Part shown: positions 25,001-32,235 of the stretch, piece by piece
Layout: every line of letters starts with the position of its first letter
Numbering within the stretch: the first letter of the stretch is position 1
Source of the DNA: Nocardia mangyaensis
GTDB taxonomy: Bacteria; Actinomycetota; Actinomycetes; Mycobacteriales; Mycobacteriaceae
NCBI RefSeq assembly: GCF_001886715.1
Contig: NZ_CP018082.1
Coordinates: forward strand, 4,526,001-4,590,000
Reading direction: 5' to 3'
DNA length: 64,000 nt
The notes under the pieces: generated by a model
Told to the model about the DNA's origin: nothing
What the model saw: only the letters and a program-made list of their open reading frames with translations
Databases searched by the model: none
Made by a program: the position numbers and the translations under genes

Positions 25001-26752
25001 TCCGATGACGGCGGCGCCGACACCGGCCAGGGCGATACCCAGCGGGCCACCCAGTAGACCGACCACGCTCGCGGCCGCGGTGCGGAAACCGGTCAGGGCG
25101 GTTGTGGCCGCGCCCTGGACTCGCGAGCCCATCACGGCCGCCGCTGCGGCGGTGGTGTGCATCGACGCAGCCAGGCCGACCGAGGAGGCGGCAGCGGTGC
25201 GCTGTGCTGCCGCGTACTGACCGAGGGCGGTTGTCGCGGCGCTGGTCGCGATGGCTTCCCGGGCACGGGCCGCCGCGGCGGCAAGCCGCTGTCGAGTGTT
25301 CAGAGCCTGGATCGGAGCCTCGCCACCGAGCGCGACGATGTGAGCCCGCATCACAGCTGTCTGCGCAATGATCGCCCGTGTCAGCGCGAACCGCGACGCG
25401 ATGTCGGCAGGCATCATGATGGCTTGGGCGACACGTGACGCTTCATAGGCGACATGCACGGTCTTGGCGATGACGACGGCAGAAGCGAACCCCACCATCG
25501 CCGCAGTGGCCGCCCCGGAGTTGTCGGCCAGGAACTTCATGGCCGACCCGATTCCGCGAATACCTTGGGCGAGTACGGTGCCCGTGTCCCCGGTCAACGA
25601 CACCAGCGACATGCCGATGCTCGCGGCGGCGGTAGCGACCTTCGAGAAGGTGCCCGACATCGACGACCCAGCATCGTCGACAGACCTCAGACCGTCTGTC
25701 GCCTTATCCGCGCCCTCTTTGATCTCGGCCCACAGGCCAGACGCGCCACCAGCCTGGAATGCCGACCACAGCTCTTTGACCCTGTCGACTACACCGCGAG
25801 CCTTGACACCGAACTTCTCGTAGATGGACGCCGAGCCCTCGATAGACGCCCCGTTGGACTGGAAAGCTCGACCGAGTTCGAGTAGCCCCGTGGCAACCTT
25901 GGTAGCTGCCGCTTCCACCTTCGGAGCGACCCTGTCCGCCCACTCGGTGGCGGTCCCCATCGAGCCCTTCATCATGTCCGAGAACGGCTTCAGCGCTGCC
26001 TCGCCCACGCGCCCGAGGGCAGCCTCGACGTTCGCCCACGCGCCCCTGATGGTGCTGCCGCTCTCCTTGGCGGCGCCACCGATATTCTCTGTGATCACCT
26101 TCCGGTACGTGGCGGCGTCAACCTTGCCCGCCTGGACCATCTTCGACAGCGCCTCCGCGGAGACCCCGTACTCCTCTTGTAGCCACTGGAAGATCGGGAT
26201 GCCGCGGTCGGACAGCTGGTTCAGGTCATCGGTGAAGACCTTCCCGCTGGTGGTGGCCTTGTTGAGGATCGACCCCATATCGGCCAGCGAGGTGCCCGCG
26301 ATCGTGGCAGCATCGGCGGTCAGGGTGAGGTAGCGCGTCAGTTCTTCGCCCGGCGCGATACCCGCGGCGACAGCGGAGGCCGCGATGGTCGCAGCGTCAC
26401 CGAGACCGAACGCAGTACCTTTCACCGCGGCGAGGGCCGAATCCATGATCGTCGTAATCGCCTGCGCGTCGTGGCCGAGACCACGCAGCTTGCCCTGGGC
26501 GTCATCGATCGCAGTCAGGCGACCGAAGCCCTTCGTCAGCGCGGTGCCGATCAGCGCACCGGCAGCGAGCCCGGCCGTGGCCACACCAGCTTTGAGCGCA
26601 GACCCGATACCGGAGGCCATGCGGCTGCCGATGCCCTTACCCGTCGACTCGGCACCGCGAGCACCAGCACGGATCGCGTTGTCGATCTGCCCTGGAACCT
26701 TGGACGTATCCACGACCAGGCCCACGTAGCCCACTGCCAGCTCTACCGCCAT
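22061..26752 (-). CDS. Phage tape-measure protein with NlpC/P60-type domain
   Basis: A 1563-residue protein. The first about 300 residues match the tape-measure N-terminal type (VGLVVDTSKVPGQIDNAI ... LTALDD-like and GKVFTDDLNQLSDRGIPIFQ). Hydrophobic Ala/Gly-rich segments occur near residues 50-75 and 390-600, and long helices fill the remainder. At about 1105-1215 there is an NlpC/P60-like peptidase region with YEWGGTGPTNFDCSGLVGWA and nucleophile Cys1122. In siphophages such proteins set tail length and help cross the wall. It is intact and long, yet no other tail gene is present. The ribosome site before ATG 26752 is poor. Confidence 0.9.
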   Translation of the reverse strand: MAVELAVGYVGLVVDTSKVPGQIDNAIRAGARGAESTGKGIGSRMASGIGSALKAGVATAGLAAGALIGTALTKGFGRLTAIDDAQGKLRGLGHDAQAITTIMDSALAAVKGTAFGLGDAATIAASAVAAGIAPGEELTRYLTLTADAATIAGTSLADMGSILNKATTSGKVFTDDLNQLSDRGIPIFQWLQEEYGVSAEALSKMVQAGKVDAATYRKVITENIGGAAKESGSTIRGAWANVEAALGRVGEAALKPFSDMMKGSMGTATEWADRVAPKVEAAATKVATGLLELGRAFQSNGASIEGSASIYEKFGVKARGVVDRVKELWSAFQAGGASGLWAEIKEGADKATDGLRSVDDAGSSMSGTFSKVATAAASIGMSLVSLTGDTGTVLAQGIRGIGSAMKFLADNSGAATAAMVGFASAVVIAKTVHVAYEASRVAQAIMMPADIASRFALTRAIIAQTAVMRAHIVALGGEAPIQALNTRQRLAAAAARAREAIATSAATTALGQYAAAQRTAAASSVGLAASMHTTAAAAAVMGSRVQGAATTALTGFRTAAASVVGLLGGPLGIALAGVGAAVIGHVGAADQAKRIHESLAAAVVQGAKAQNDFTSAVSAANGALDTNAMESATKVVEANLARITELGKGHHWWDSLRNTFGDNQFLGDIGGFDVGDWIGDAESYDRVQRAIEQDQTLKDTLRDLKLEMSDLGPIVAAGGSEYDQLIAKLESTGDAGADVVAVLRQTRTELQSSTDAVRNSTPGFFDVAAAVRVLADESSTASDKLDAMRSALDSLTGRQTNATDALATYHAQLRTVNDELDGLDVAGALGDDGKIDATTEAGKKLWDMLRKQVDKFSEAAVTGNDFGETMVGMEDVFARIATEANLSAEQIAELRKQVGYLPSTIEMLATLEGSGDVEQKLASIAAMIATHAEGFEIPADLLDGDVRARLTEIGVHLTDIDKNGNPFIKVSAPEAPAVLAELERIAALKLPDKTQRVNVAYQSATASGEWRAPMVLPGNATGGTIRGPGTGTSDSILGIDRATGVPTSWVSRGEEVISERSASKWRGLLKMINRDDPALQRLPAFAEGGTVPTGVSRALSRLRSVTGNIYEWGGTGPTNFDCSGLVGWAQQLLMGIAAPIGRLYTTYSLLDGATADLVRGLGPAGTWFRVGVNQEHMAATLAGQPVEAGGSHGTSRIGAPAVGATDPQFTTQFHLPNALIEGIGRPGVGLAADEEGWTDEDQLKLDEAYLSVDEAKEARRKVYEDAESSDIDKRRADIRVRSAEQSVVKLEEEKDQAGTAVVDDYVPEAPPLERRYTDEESELERANLAVSSAEQKRNQAYADPESTDADLKLADLDYSDALSARDELLEGSAESLSGSIAERIKQFGSAVFSLAVDGFREHLPLGIGSSRWWDLDIPNLNDPDFTPASDSLIGRLSFPKSEVDQQLPVTTDGDLSQLAPYLSIAPPSIAELLKDLPLKVFDQGGWLEPGEMAVNLSRRPEPVLSSPGQMQQFMGGDLLPASTPNDFSVHMHNPQFTDGKAMFRTVDQRQERQMMRHAGRPFR

Positions 26753-26810
26753 GCCTCGAGTGTCAGCGGGTCACTGGGAACGCCCGTCCGAATCCGGCGC
26801 GGTCAGGACG

Positions 26811-27143
26811 TCAAGCCACGCCCCGCGCTGCGGCGTACTCCTCGATAACCCGGCGCCGAAACACCCACGAACCCGTGGTGCGGGTGCCGTCGAGGTCCCT
26901 GGCGATGCGCCGGATCTCCCGGTCGGAACGCCCCAGGATCACCGCGGCTTGCTGCACGTCGATCAGCTCGTCCTCGGCCTCCGCCGGAGCGGATCCAGTC
27001 GGACCGATCTGGATCTCCCAGTCAAGGCGACCGAGCAGCCCGCGGACGGCATCGGGGATCGGCACCCCGGCGCGGCGGCGCCGGTGGACGAACTCAGCCA
27101 CGCAGTAGTACGCGGCACGTACTTCGCCATCTCCAAGGATCAT
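26811..27143 (-). CDS. Small HTH (excisionase-like) protein, 110 aa
   Basis: The C-terminal half has the pattern of a MerR/excisionase-type helix-turn-helix (LIDVQQAAVILGRSDREIRRIARDLDG ... SWVFRRRVIEEYAAARG). The N-terminal half is unrecognised. The ATG at 27143 overlaps the upstream TGA by four bases (ATGA), so it is translationally coupled. It lies just upstream of the tape-measure gene and may regulate or accompany it. Confidence 0.65.
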   Translation of the reverse strand: MILGDGEVRAAYYCVAEFVHRRRRAGVPIPDAVRGLLGRLDWEIQIGPTGSAPAEAEDELIDVQQAAVILGRSDREIRRIARDLDGTRTTGSWVFRRRVIEEYAAARGVA

Positions 27144-27457
27144 CGCTCCAGCTCCTCGTTCGCCCACCGCTCCAGCCGGTCCAGCGACCGGCCCAACTCG
27201 GCGGCCTGCTCCTTCTCCAGCGCGCCGATTTCGTCCCTTCGCTGGCGGATCCACCGGAGGCCCTTGGCGTTGAGGATGCGCCGGACACTTTCCATCTCGA
27301 CGAGGCGCTCCCGGCTCATGTAGTCGAGGAACTGCCGCATCAACAGCTCCTCGCGCTCCACGGCGTCGAGCGCCGCGAGAGGCTTGCCGAACCGCATCCA
27401 TGCCCACCGGTGGGCGTCGGAGATGGGCTCGGCGCGATCCCCTGGGGTGTCGATCAT
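27140..27457 (-). CDS. Charged helical protein of unknown function (105 aa)
   Basis: No family is recognised. The product is rich in Arg and Glu and predicted helical, with a likely coiled coil in the second half (RRDEIGALEKEQAAELGRSL). The ATG at 27457 has GGGAG seven bases upstream. It overlaps the next gene by four bases and begins 31 bases after the WhiB-like gene, all within the leftward operon. Confidence 0.6.
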   Translation of the reverse strand: MIDTPGDRAEPISDAHRWAWMRFGKPLAALDAVEREELLMRQFLDYMSRERLVEMESVRRILNAKGLRWIRQRRDEIGALEKEQAAELGRSLDRLERWANEELER

Positions 27458-27488
27458 TCGTATCTCCCTGTCTCGATGATGTGGACCT

Positions 27489-27782
27489 TCACGCGGCGCC
27501 TGCTTTCGGCCGACCATGGGGGCGCGGTACTCCGCGTGCCCGTCCTGCCCACACCCCGACCGCTTGCCCGCCCAGCTCCCGCGCGGTGATGTTGCAGGCG
27601 ACCAGGACCGGGCAGTCGTGGCAGATGCGGGCGGCGGCATCGAGGCGGTAGGCGCGATCGGTGTCGTCTTCTCCGTCGACCTCGGCGTCGAACAGCGACG
27701 CTCGACCAGTGCAGGCGGCCCCGTCGAGACGGTCGTCGGCGAGCTCGGCGGCGAGTTCGCGGATCGTGGGCCAGGCGCTCAC
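27489..27782 (-). CDS. WhiB-like iron-sulfur protein of the element
   Basis: A 97-residue Wbl protein. The four cluster-binding cysteines are Cys24, Cys54, Cys57 and Cys63 (ACTG, then CHDCPVLVAC). The turn motif is GVWAG (76-80), where the family usually has GVWGG, followed by an arginine/proline-rich DNA-contact tail. Phages of this group carry Wbl genes; the TM4 protein WhiBTM4 is known to alter septation and superinfection. I start it at GTG 27782, which overlaps the upstream stop by four bases (GTGA). An upstream in-frame ATG at 27803 is possible. Confidence 0.85.
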   Translation of the reverse strand: MSAWPTIRELAAELADDRLDGAACTGRASLFDAEVDGEDDTDRAYRLDAAARICHDCPVLVACNITARELGGQAVGVWAGRARGVPRPHGRPKAGAA

Positions 27783-28060
27783 ACGCCACCCCCGGTCGCC
27801 CATCGCTCGAGCTGGCGGACGCCGTCGGCGATCGGTCCGAGTTCGTGTCCGCAGACCGGGCACATGTCGGATGCGAGGGCAGAAAGCGCCTTACGCGTAG
27901 TCCGTGCTCCCCGCTCCCCTGCTGGCGATGTCGACGGCCGTGGCGCTGTACTCCCGACATGGTGGGGGTACGGGGGTACGGAACGTACCCCCAACGTTTT
28001 CGCTGATAGGCCCTGGTTTTTGGTGGGGGTACCAGCCGTACCCCCGTACTCCCTAGGCAC
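27779..28060 (-). CDS. Possible small zinc-ribbon protein (93 aa), start uncertain
   Basis: The frame from GTG 28060 overlaps the end of the P-loop ATPase gene by eight bases and ends in the GTGA shared with the WhiB-like gene, which fits the compact operon. The C-terminal part contains CPVCGHELGPIADGVRQLERWA, half of a zinc ribbon. The N-terminal two thirds is Pro/Arg/Gly-rich and is written by DNA full of GGGGTAC inverted repeats, so it may be non-coding with a shorter real gene or none. No function can be assigned. Confidence 0.4.
   Translation of the reverse strand: MPREYGGTAGTPTKNQGLSAKTLGVRSVPPYPHHVGSTAPRPSTSPAGERGARTTRKALSALASDMCPVCGHELGPIADGVRQLERWATGGGV
27965..28044. repeat. Second cluster of GGGGTAC/GTACCCC heptamers
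   Basis: Five copies occur in 80 bases: GGGGTAC at 27965, 27973 and 28026, and GTACCCC at 27985 and 28038. They make two perfect hairpins: a GGGGGTACG stem at 27972-27992 with a three-base loop, and an eight-base stem at 28025-28045 with a five-base loop. The same heptamer forms the three-palindrome array at 20559-20646, 7.4 kb away in the element. The cluster lies at the 3' end of the P-loop ATPase gene. Confidence 0.75.
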
Positions 28061-29456
28061 GCGCGTACACCCCTTCGCCTATCGCGATCACAACGGCATC
28101 GGCAAGCAGGTCATCGAGGGTGGCGTCGAGGTCTCCTCGCAGGTCGTTGCGCATGTGCGTGCGCAAGTCCTTGCGGGTGACCTTCTCGCCGGGGTGGCGA
28201 TCGAGATAGCGCAGGACGGCCGCACGGGCGCGGTCGCGAATACGGTCGTCGGCCCGGTCTGCGATCACGTTCGCTTCGGTCGCCCGTACCTCGGCACGGG
28301 CACGGGCAGTTTCGCGAGCTCGGTCGGTCGCTGCCTGGATCACTGCGGCGCGGGTCCGGTCCGACACTCGAACCACCGTCGCGGCGAGCGTCCAATCCTG
28401 CGCGCTCACCTTGATACGCCCGGCCAGGATCGCCAGGGCGGCGGCGATCTTCAACCGAGTCAGCATCTTGTGCCCGTCGAGGGGATCGGCCGCTTCCCCA
28501 CGCAGCACGGCCAGGCGGTGCGAGTCGATCGCATCTCGCGCGATCTGCGGTACGGACATCTCAACGGGGTTGGTCGTACCGACAGCCACCATGACTTCCA
28601 GCGGCCTCGGTGCCGACGGTCGCTCATCCGGAGCGTCGGGGTCATCGACCGGCAGCCACACGAACCGCTGCGGCGTTCCTCCGTCGGCGTCAGCCAGCAG
28701 CGGCCCTGCCTTGAGCGGCTGGACACCAACCAACAGGCACGCCCGATACCCATGTGCAGGGACAGGAGTACGGGTTGCCTTGTTGGAGTTGGCGAAACCG
28801 ATCTGTTCGCCCATGTAGACCTTGCGCAGCTCACCCATGATGGTCGAGCCTTGCCGCGCCCCGATCGCTGCCAGGGTGTCGACCTCGGGCGCGGAGAACA
28901 GAGCGCGCGTCGTCTTGTCCTCGTCGTCACCGTCGAGGAAGGTTCGCGCGAGCCCTTCGCCCGACCCGACTGGCAACTCGGTCGGAGGAATCGGGGCACC
29001 GGACGCGTCGACGAACACGACAGCTTCGGCCGCAGCGCCTTCCGCCGCACCCTTGCCACCGCCGGACGGACCGACCAACGCGCAGAACAGATTCAGCGAC
29101 ACGGCCCGGCCGACGCTCGCAGGCAATCTCAGGTTCGGTTCGGTCGCGACGATCGCACGAGCCAAGACGGCGCCGAGCACGGCCCACGGCCCGGCACGCC
29201 GAGCGCGGGCGAACGCTCGGATGTGGTCAAGCTCTGGCCGAATCGACCAGAACGAATCGAGCGGATCGGCGACGACGTGGAGCTCGGGCGCGACCGAGTG
29301 GTCGGAGGATGGGTCCTTGCGGTAGTTCTCCTGGACCCATGCCAAGTACTCCTCGTAAAACGGGACACAGTCCAGGCAGGCTGTATTCCGCCCCGCCTCA
29401 TTCCGATGCCGCTTGCAGGCCGAGGGCGGCGCGGCCTCGACCACTAGCGCGGTCAC
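28053..29456 (-). CDS. P-loop replication-type ATPase (DUF3987-like)
   Basis: A 467-residue protein. Residues 14-30 hold a possible zinc site (CKRHRNEAGRNTACLDC). A Walker A motif GPSGGGKG lies at 129-136 in a context (ALVGPSGGGKGAAEGA) like that of DUF3987 and related phage/plasmid primase-helicase partners. GSTIMGELRKVYMGEQ and LLVGVQPLKAGPLL follow as in that group, and a winged-helix-like tail is at 410-467. A role in starting or driving replication of the element is inferred. GTG 29456 overlaps the upstream stop (GTGA). The heptamer cluster lies at its 3' end. Confidence 0.65.
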   Translation of the reverse strand: MTALVVEAAPPSACKRHRNEAGRNTACLDCVPFYEEYLAWVQENYRKDPSSDHSVAPELHVVADPLDSFWSIRPELDHIRAFARARRAGPWAVLGAVLARAIVATEPNLRLPASVGRAVSLNLFCALVGPSGGGKGAAEGAAAEAVVFVDASGAPIPPTELPVGSGEGLARTFLDGDDEDKTTRALFSAPEVDTLAAIGARQGSTIMGELRKVYMGEQIGFANSNKATRTPVPAHGYRACLLVGVQPLKAGPLLADADGGTPQRFVWLPVDDPDAPDERPSAPRPLEVMVAVGTTNPVEMSVPQIARDAIDSHRLAVLRGEAADPLDGHKMLTRLKIAAALAILAGRIKVSAQDWTLAATVVRVSDRTRAAVIQAATDRARETARARAEVRATEANVIADRADDRIRDRARAAVLRYLDRHPGEKVTRKDLRTHMRNDLRGDLDATLDDLLADAVVIAIGEGVYARA

Positions 29457-29800
29457 TGGCTGCTCCCGAAGGTCGCGACGGCGTCGTCGAGGGCCTCGGT
29501 GAGCAGATCGCGGGCGTTCGGTGTCGCTCCCCCCTTGTCCAGCGCGACCAGCAGCGGGCCGACTACCGCGGTGATGATGTGGCGCAGCGCCTCAGCGTGG
29601 ACGGCGGCGACGTACTGCGGGTGCTGCCCCTCGACCCAATCGGACGCGATCCGGTCGCACTCGTCGGCGTCGTTCGCGTTGATCGCCAGCTGTAACCCGA
29701 AGATCAGGCCATCCGCGCGGAGCCGATTGCGGTCGATCACGGCCTCGGGAAGGCCAGCAGCCGACACGATAACGAGCGGCTGCATGTCGTCGTTCTCCAT
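29453..29800 (-). CDS. Small protein of unknown function (115 aa) in element operon
   Basis: Start ATG 29800 has AGGAG five bases upstream. The protein is acidic and helical (LPEAVIDRNRLRADGLIFGL, EALRHIITAVVGPLLVAL). No family is recognised. The stop overlaps the start of the P-loop ATPase gene by four bases, so its product may work with it. Confidence 0.6.
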   Translation of the reverse strand: MENDDMQPLVIVSAAGLPEAVIDRNRLRADGLIFGLQLAINANDADECDRIASDWVEGQHPQYVAAVHAEALRHIITAVVGPLLVALDKGGATPNARDLLTEALDDAVATFGSSQ

Positions 29801-29849
29801 GAGAACTCCTCTCGGGCCGCCCGCTCCGGAGAGCGGGCGGCCTGCGTAG

Positions 29850-30110
29850 CTACGGGGTGGTGAAGACGGATCGAGCGATCCGGAGGGCGTCGAGCCATGC
29901 CCGTTCGGCGTCCGGCCAGGGCGCACGGTCCACGCCCTCGAGGCGCTGGCGCGCGGCCTCGAGCTGGTCTCGCCGGACCCGTTCGCGGTCGGCGTCGGCC
30001 AGGGCGCGGCGGAGACGTTCGGCGCTGCGATCGCGAGTCGGCACCGGCTTGTCGCCGCAGTGCCTAGCCCAGATGCGGCGCACGTCGGCGGCGTCGCGCA
30101 CGGTGGTCAT
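29850..30110 (-). CDS. Small basic helical protein (86 aa) in element operon
   Basis: The protein is Arg-rich and predicted helical (RRALADADRERVRRDQLEAA). The ATG at 30110 overlaps the upstream stop by four bases (ATGA). No family is recognised. It may bind nucleic acid, judging only by charge. Confidence 0.6.
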   Translation of the reverse strand: MTTVRDAADVRRIWARHCGDKPVPTRDRSAERLRRALADADRERVRRDQLEAARQRLEGVDRAPWPDAERAWLDALRIARSVFTTP

Positions 30111-30454
30111 GACCGTTCACCGGGGATCGCGTCGGCACGAACCAGCGTGGCCACGGCGGTCAGGCTCTCGGCGAGCTTCAGCGCCTCGTCCGGCGTCAAG
30201 TCGAGCCACATGTCGTCGCGAACTGTTGCGGCGTACAGGTGTACCGACGGCTCACCACCGGGGTGGCGCTGGGTGTACGTCTCGACGTAGGCCGCACGCT
30301 CTTGGTCGCCGGACCGTTCGGCATCCTCCAGCGACAACGGCGTCGGGTGTGGTGTCCCGAAGCAGATTTGATCCTCACGAAACAATGCCAGCGGGTGCCC
30401 GTCCCGGTCTTCGCAGCTCGGGGTGCAGATCACGGGGGTAAGTGGTGTCCTCAC
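30107..30454 (-). CDS. DUF6907-like small protein (115 aa)
   Basis: The layout fits the actinobacterial DUF6907 group: an N-terminal CTPSCEDRDGH cysteine motif, a central strand-rich part (EPSVHLYAATVRDDMWLDLT), and a C-terminal helix DEALKLAESLTAVATLV. Function is unknown; such genes are common in phages and integrative elements of actinobacteria. GTG 30454 overlaps the upstream stop by four bases (GTGA). Confidence 0.55.
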   Translation of the reverse strand: MRTPLTPVICTPSCEDRDGHPLALFREDQICFGTPHPTPLSLEDAERSGDQERAAYVETYTQRHPGGEPSVHLYAATVRDDMWLDLTPDEALKLAESLTAVATLVRADAIPGERS

Positions 30455-31212
30455 CGCGCCACCTCGACACACACGCGGCTGCAGCGGAACAACTGGTCGC
30501 CATCCAGGGTGAATCCGGCAGGCTTCGACGATTCGCCGATCGCCCAGGCGCGGCCGCAGCGGCAGCACGCTCGGCCGCCGACAACCGCGGCACGGTGGGC
30601 CAGGCGCTCCTCGTCACTCACGGCGATGACCAAGCCATGTTCGTCACTGTCGACGATGACGCCCGTGACGCCGCCCGTGAGCTTCACGGGGATGCCCGTC
30701 AGTTCGTCACCCAACGCGCGTACCTCGCGCTCGAGCCGAGACTTTTCCTCTTCCGCCACCGCCGCGTATTCGACCGACAGTTCGTCGACGACCGGTTCGA
30801 GCACGTCCTGAGGCTTAGTCCAGTGAATGCGGCCGGACTGTTCGACCAGCTTCACCGCGCCGGTGTCCCCGTTGACCTCCACCACCGTGCCGACACGGGC
30901 ACTACCGGGCGTTGCGGCAGGGATGAACCAGACCTCGGTCCCGGGCTCGAGTGCTGCGATGCTCTCGGCTATCGCCAACCAGTCCGAGGCCAGGGCTCCG
31001 TGAATCGCGGCAAGGTTCAGCACTTCCGCCACCCGCCAGACCTGGACACCTGCACGCTTGGCCTCGAAGTCGTTGCGGCTGAGACCCAGCCGGACGGCGA
31101 GCTGGTCGAGGGTCAGCGAGCTGTTGGTGATGACCTCACTGACGATGATGACCAGGAACTGAATCGTGCGGACGGTGAGCGCGGAGCCGGGGGGCTTGGG
31201 CGTAAACTCCAT
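30451..31212 (-). CDS. Element protein with N-terminal HTH and C-terminal zinc-like motif (253 aa)
   Basis: No family is recognised. The N-terminal about 90 residues look like a helical DNA-binding region (SLTLDQLAVRLGLSRNDFEAKR). The middle has two SH3-like beta segments (TEVWFIPAATPGSARVGTVV; VKLTGGVTGVIVDSDEHGLV) separated by a coiled coil (VAEEEKSRLEREVRAL). The C-terminus has CCRCGRAWAIG and a later Cys. The ATG at 31212 has GAAGGAG eight bases upstream. It is the first large gene of the leftward early operon. Confidence 0.6.
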   Translation of the reverse strand: MEFTPKPPGSALTVRTIQFLVIIVSEVITNSSLTLDQLAVRLGLSRNDFEAKRAGVQVWRVAEVLNLAAIHGALASDWLAIAESIAALEPGTEVWFIPAATPGSARVGTVVEVNGDTGAVKLVEQSGRIHWTKPQDVLEPVVDELSVEYAAVAEEEKSRLEREVRALGDELTGIPVKLTGGVTGVIVDSDEHGLVIAVSDEERLAHRAAVVGGRACCRCGRAWAIGESSKPAGFTLDGDQLFRCSRVCVEVAR

Positions 31213-31252
31213 GAGTGAATCTCCTTCTTCCTTCGCGGATGGCGGGTTCGTT

Positions 31253-31291
31253 GCCCTGGTTCGCGGCTCCACCCGCGGCCAGGGCTTTTTT
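31253..31291 (+). terminator. Intrinsic terminator, plus strand
   Basis: A GC-rich stem pairs 31253-31259 (GCCCTGG) with 31279-31285 (CCAGGGC) and, inside it, CGCGG with CCGCG. Six T residues follow at 31286-31291. On the plus strand this is a textbook terminator, but both neighbouring genes run leftward, so it would stop antisense transcription. Confidence 0.6.
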
Positions 31292-31314
31292 GTAGGGGTC
31301 GGGAGTGAGGGGCA

Positions 31315-31503
31315 TTACGCGGCGCCCTGCTCGGCGCGCTCGATGAACTCGTCGATGGCGGCCGCGGGGATGAGTCGGCGGGCGCCGACCTTGACCGATC
31401 GCAACTTGCCCTCGTTCATGAGGACGTAGACCGTCGACCGGCCGACTCCGAGCTGATCGGCGGCGACAGCGATGGAGTGCAGGCGCTTCTGCTGATTGGA
31501 CAC
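31315..31503 (-). CDS. xis: Excisionase-like HTH protein (62 aa)
   Basis: A single helix-turn-helix domain of the MerR/excisionase type: IAVAADQLGVGRSTVYVLMNEGKLRSVKVGARRLIPAAAIDEFIERAE. Such small proteins bend att DNA to direct excision or act as early regulators. The start is GTG 31503. It is divergent from the second XRE regulator across an inverted-repeat operator and lies close to the integrase gene, which fits an excision switch. Confidence 0.8.
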   Translation of the reverse strand: MSNQQKRLHSIAVAADQLGVGRSTVYVLMNEGKLRSVKVGARRLIPAAAIDEFIERAEQGAA

Positions 31504-31524
31504 TTCAGCCCACTTTCGTTACTC

Positions 31525-31612
31525 GTACGACATTTCGGCACCGTTTGTCGGTGTCCGCACGAATCTAGGCGATGCCGTATGGAAAACGCAAGTAGTGCGT
31601 CTAATGTCGTAC
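31525..31612. promoter_or_regulatory. Divergent control region with 10-base inverted repeat
   Basis: GTACGACATT (31525-31534) and its exact reverse complement AATGTCGTAC (31603-31612) flank the divergent promoters of the excisionase and XRE genes, with 68 bases between. The right copy overlaps the TAATGT -10 box (31602-31607), seven bases before ATG 31615, so a bound repressor would block the XRE gene. The XRE product is the natural candidate. Confidence 0.45.
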
Positions 31613-31614
31613 CC

Positions 31615-32235
31615 ATGACGACATGGGATGTGGAGATGGCGGCCCGGATCGGGCAGGCCGTGAAGGCGCTGAGGGAGGGCCGGACACCGAAACTGTCCGC
31701 CGCCAAGCTCGCTGAAGCCACAGAGAAATGCGGTTACGCGATGACCAAGGCACAGATCAGCGACCTTGAGCTAGGTCGCAAGAAGACCGTGACGGTGCCG
31801 GAGCTGGTCGCGCTCGGGTTGGCGCTCGGAGTTCCGCCGGCGCAGCTGCTCTACCCTGAATTGCCGGACGGCAAGGTCGAGGTCTGGCCAGGCGTCGAGT
31901 CTTCGAGTATCGAAGCACTGCAATGGTTTTCGGGCGAAACCGATCCGCAGGACATCGACTCAAGCGCACCGCCGAGTGCCGACAGGACGGTCTGGTTGGC
32001 GCGCGAGTATCAGAATTCCGGGCTGGCGTGGGGTCGGGTCGATAACCGCCTCGACGACCTGGCAGCCATCGAGGCGAAGGACTCGGCGGGCTGGACTGAC
32101 ATGGAACGCGCAGCCCACGTTGAGCTGGTTGCGGCCACGAAACAGGCATCCGAGGCTGCCAAACGGCGGCACTTCTCGATCAAGCAGTCGCTAGAGCGTG
32201 AAGGCGGCACGTTGGACGGCGGCAGCAGTGCTTAG
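31615..32235 (+). CDS. XRE-family phage-type regulator (206 aa)
   Basis: The N-terminal domain (about 5-80) is an XRE helix-turn-helix: ARIGQAVKALREGRTPKLSAAKLAEATEKCGYAMTKAQISDLELGRK, then VPELVALGLALGVPPAQLLYPELPDG. The C-terminal part is helical and unrecognised. ATG 31615 is preceded by a TAATGT box at a leaderless distance; an upstream in-frame ATG at 31579 is less likely. It overlaps the integrase start, so the two are coexpressed. It is probably the repressor controlling the excisionase and early operon. Confidence 0.8.
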   Translation: MTTWDVEMAARIGQAVKALREGRTPKLSAAKLAEATEKCGYAMTKAQISDLELGRKKTVTVPELVALGLALGVPPAQLLYPELPDGKVEVWPGVESSSIEALQWFSGETDPQDIDSSAPPSADRTVWLAREYQNSGLAWGRVDNRLDDLAAIEAKDSAGWTDMERAAHVELVAATKQASEAAKRRHFSIKQSLEREGGTLDGGSSA

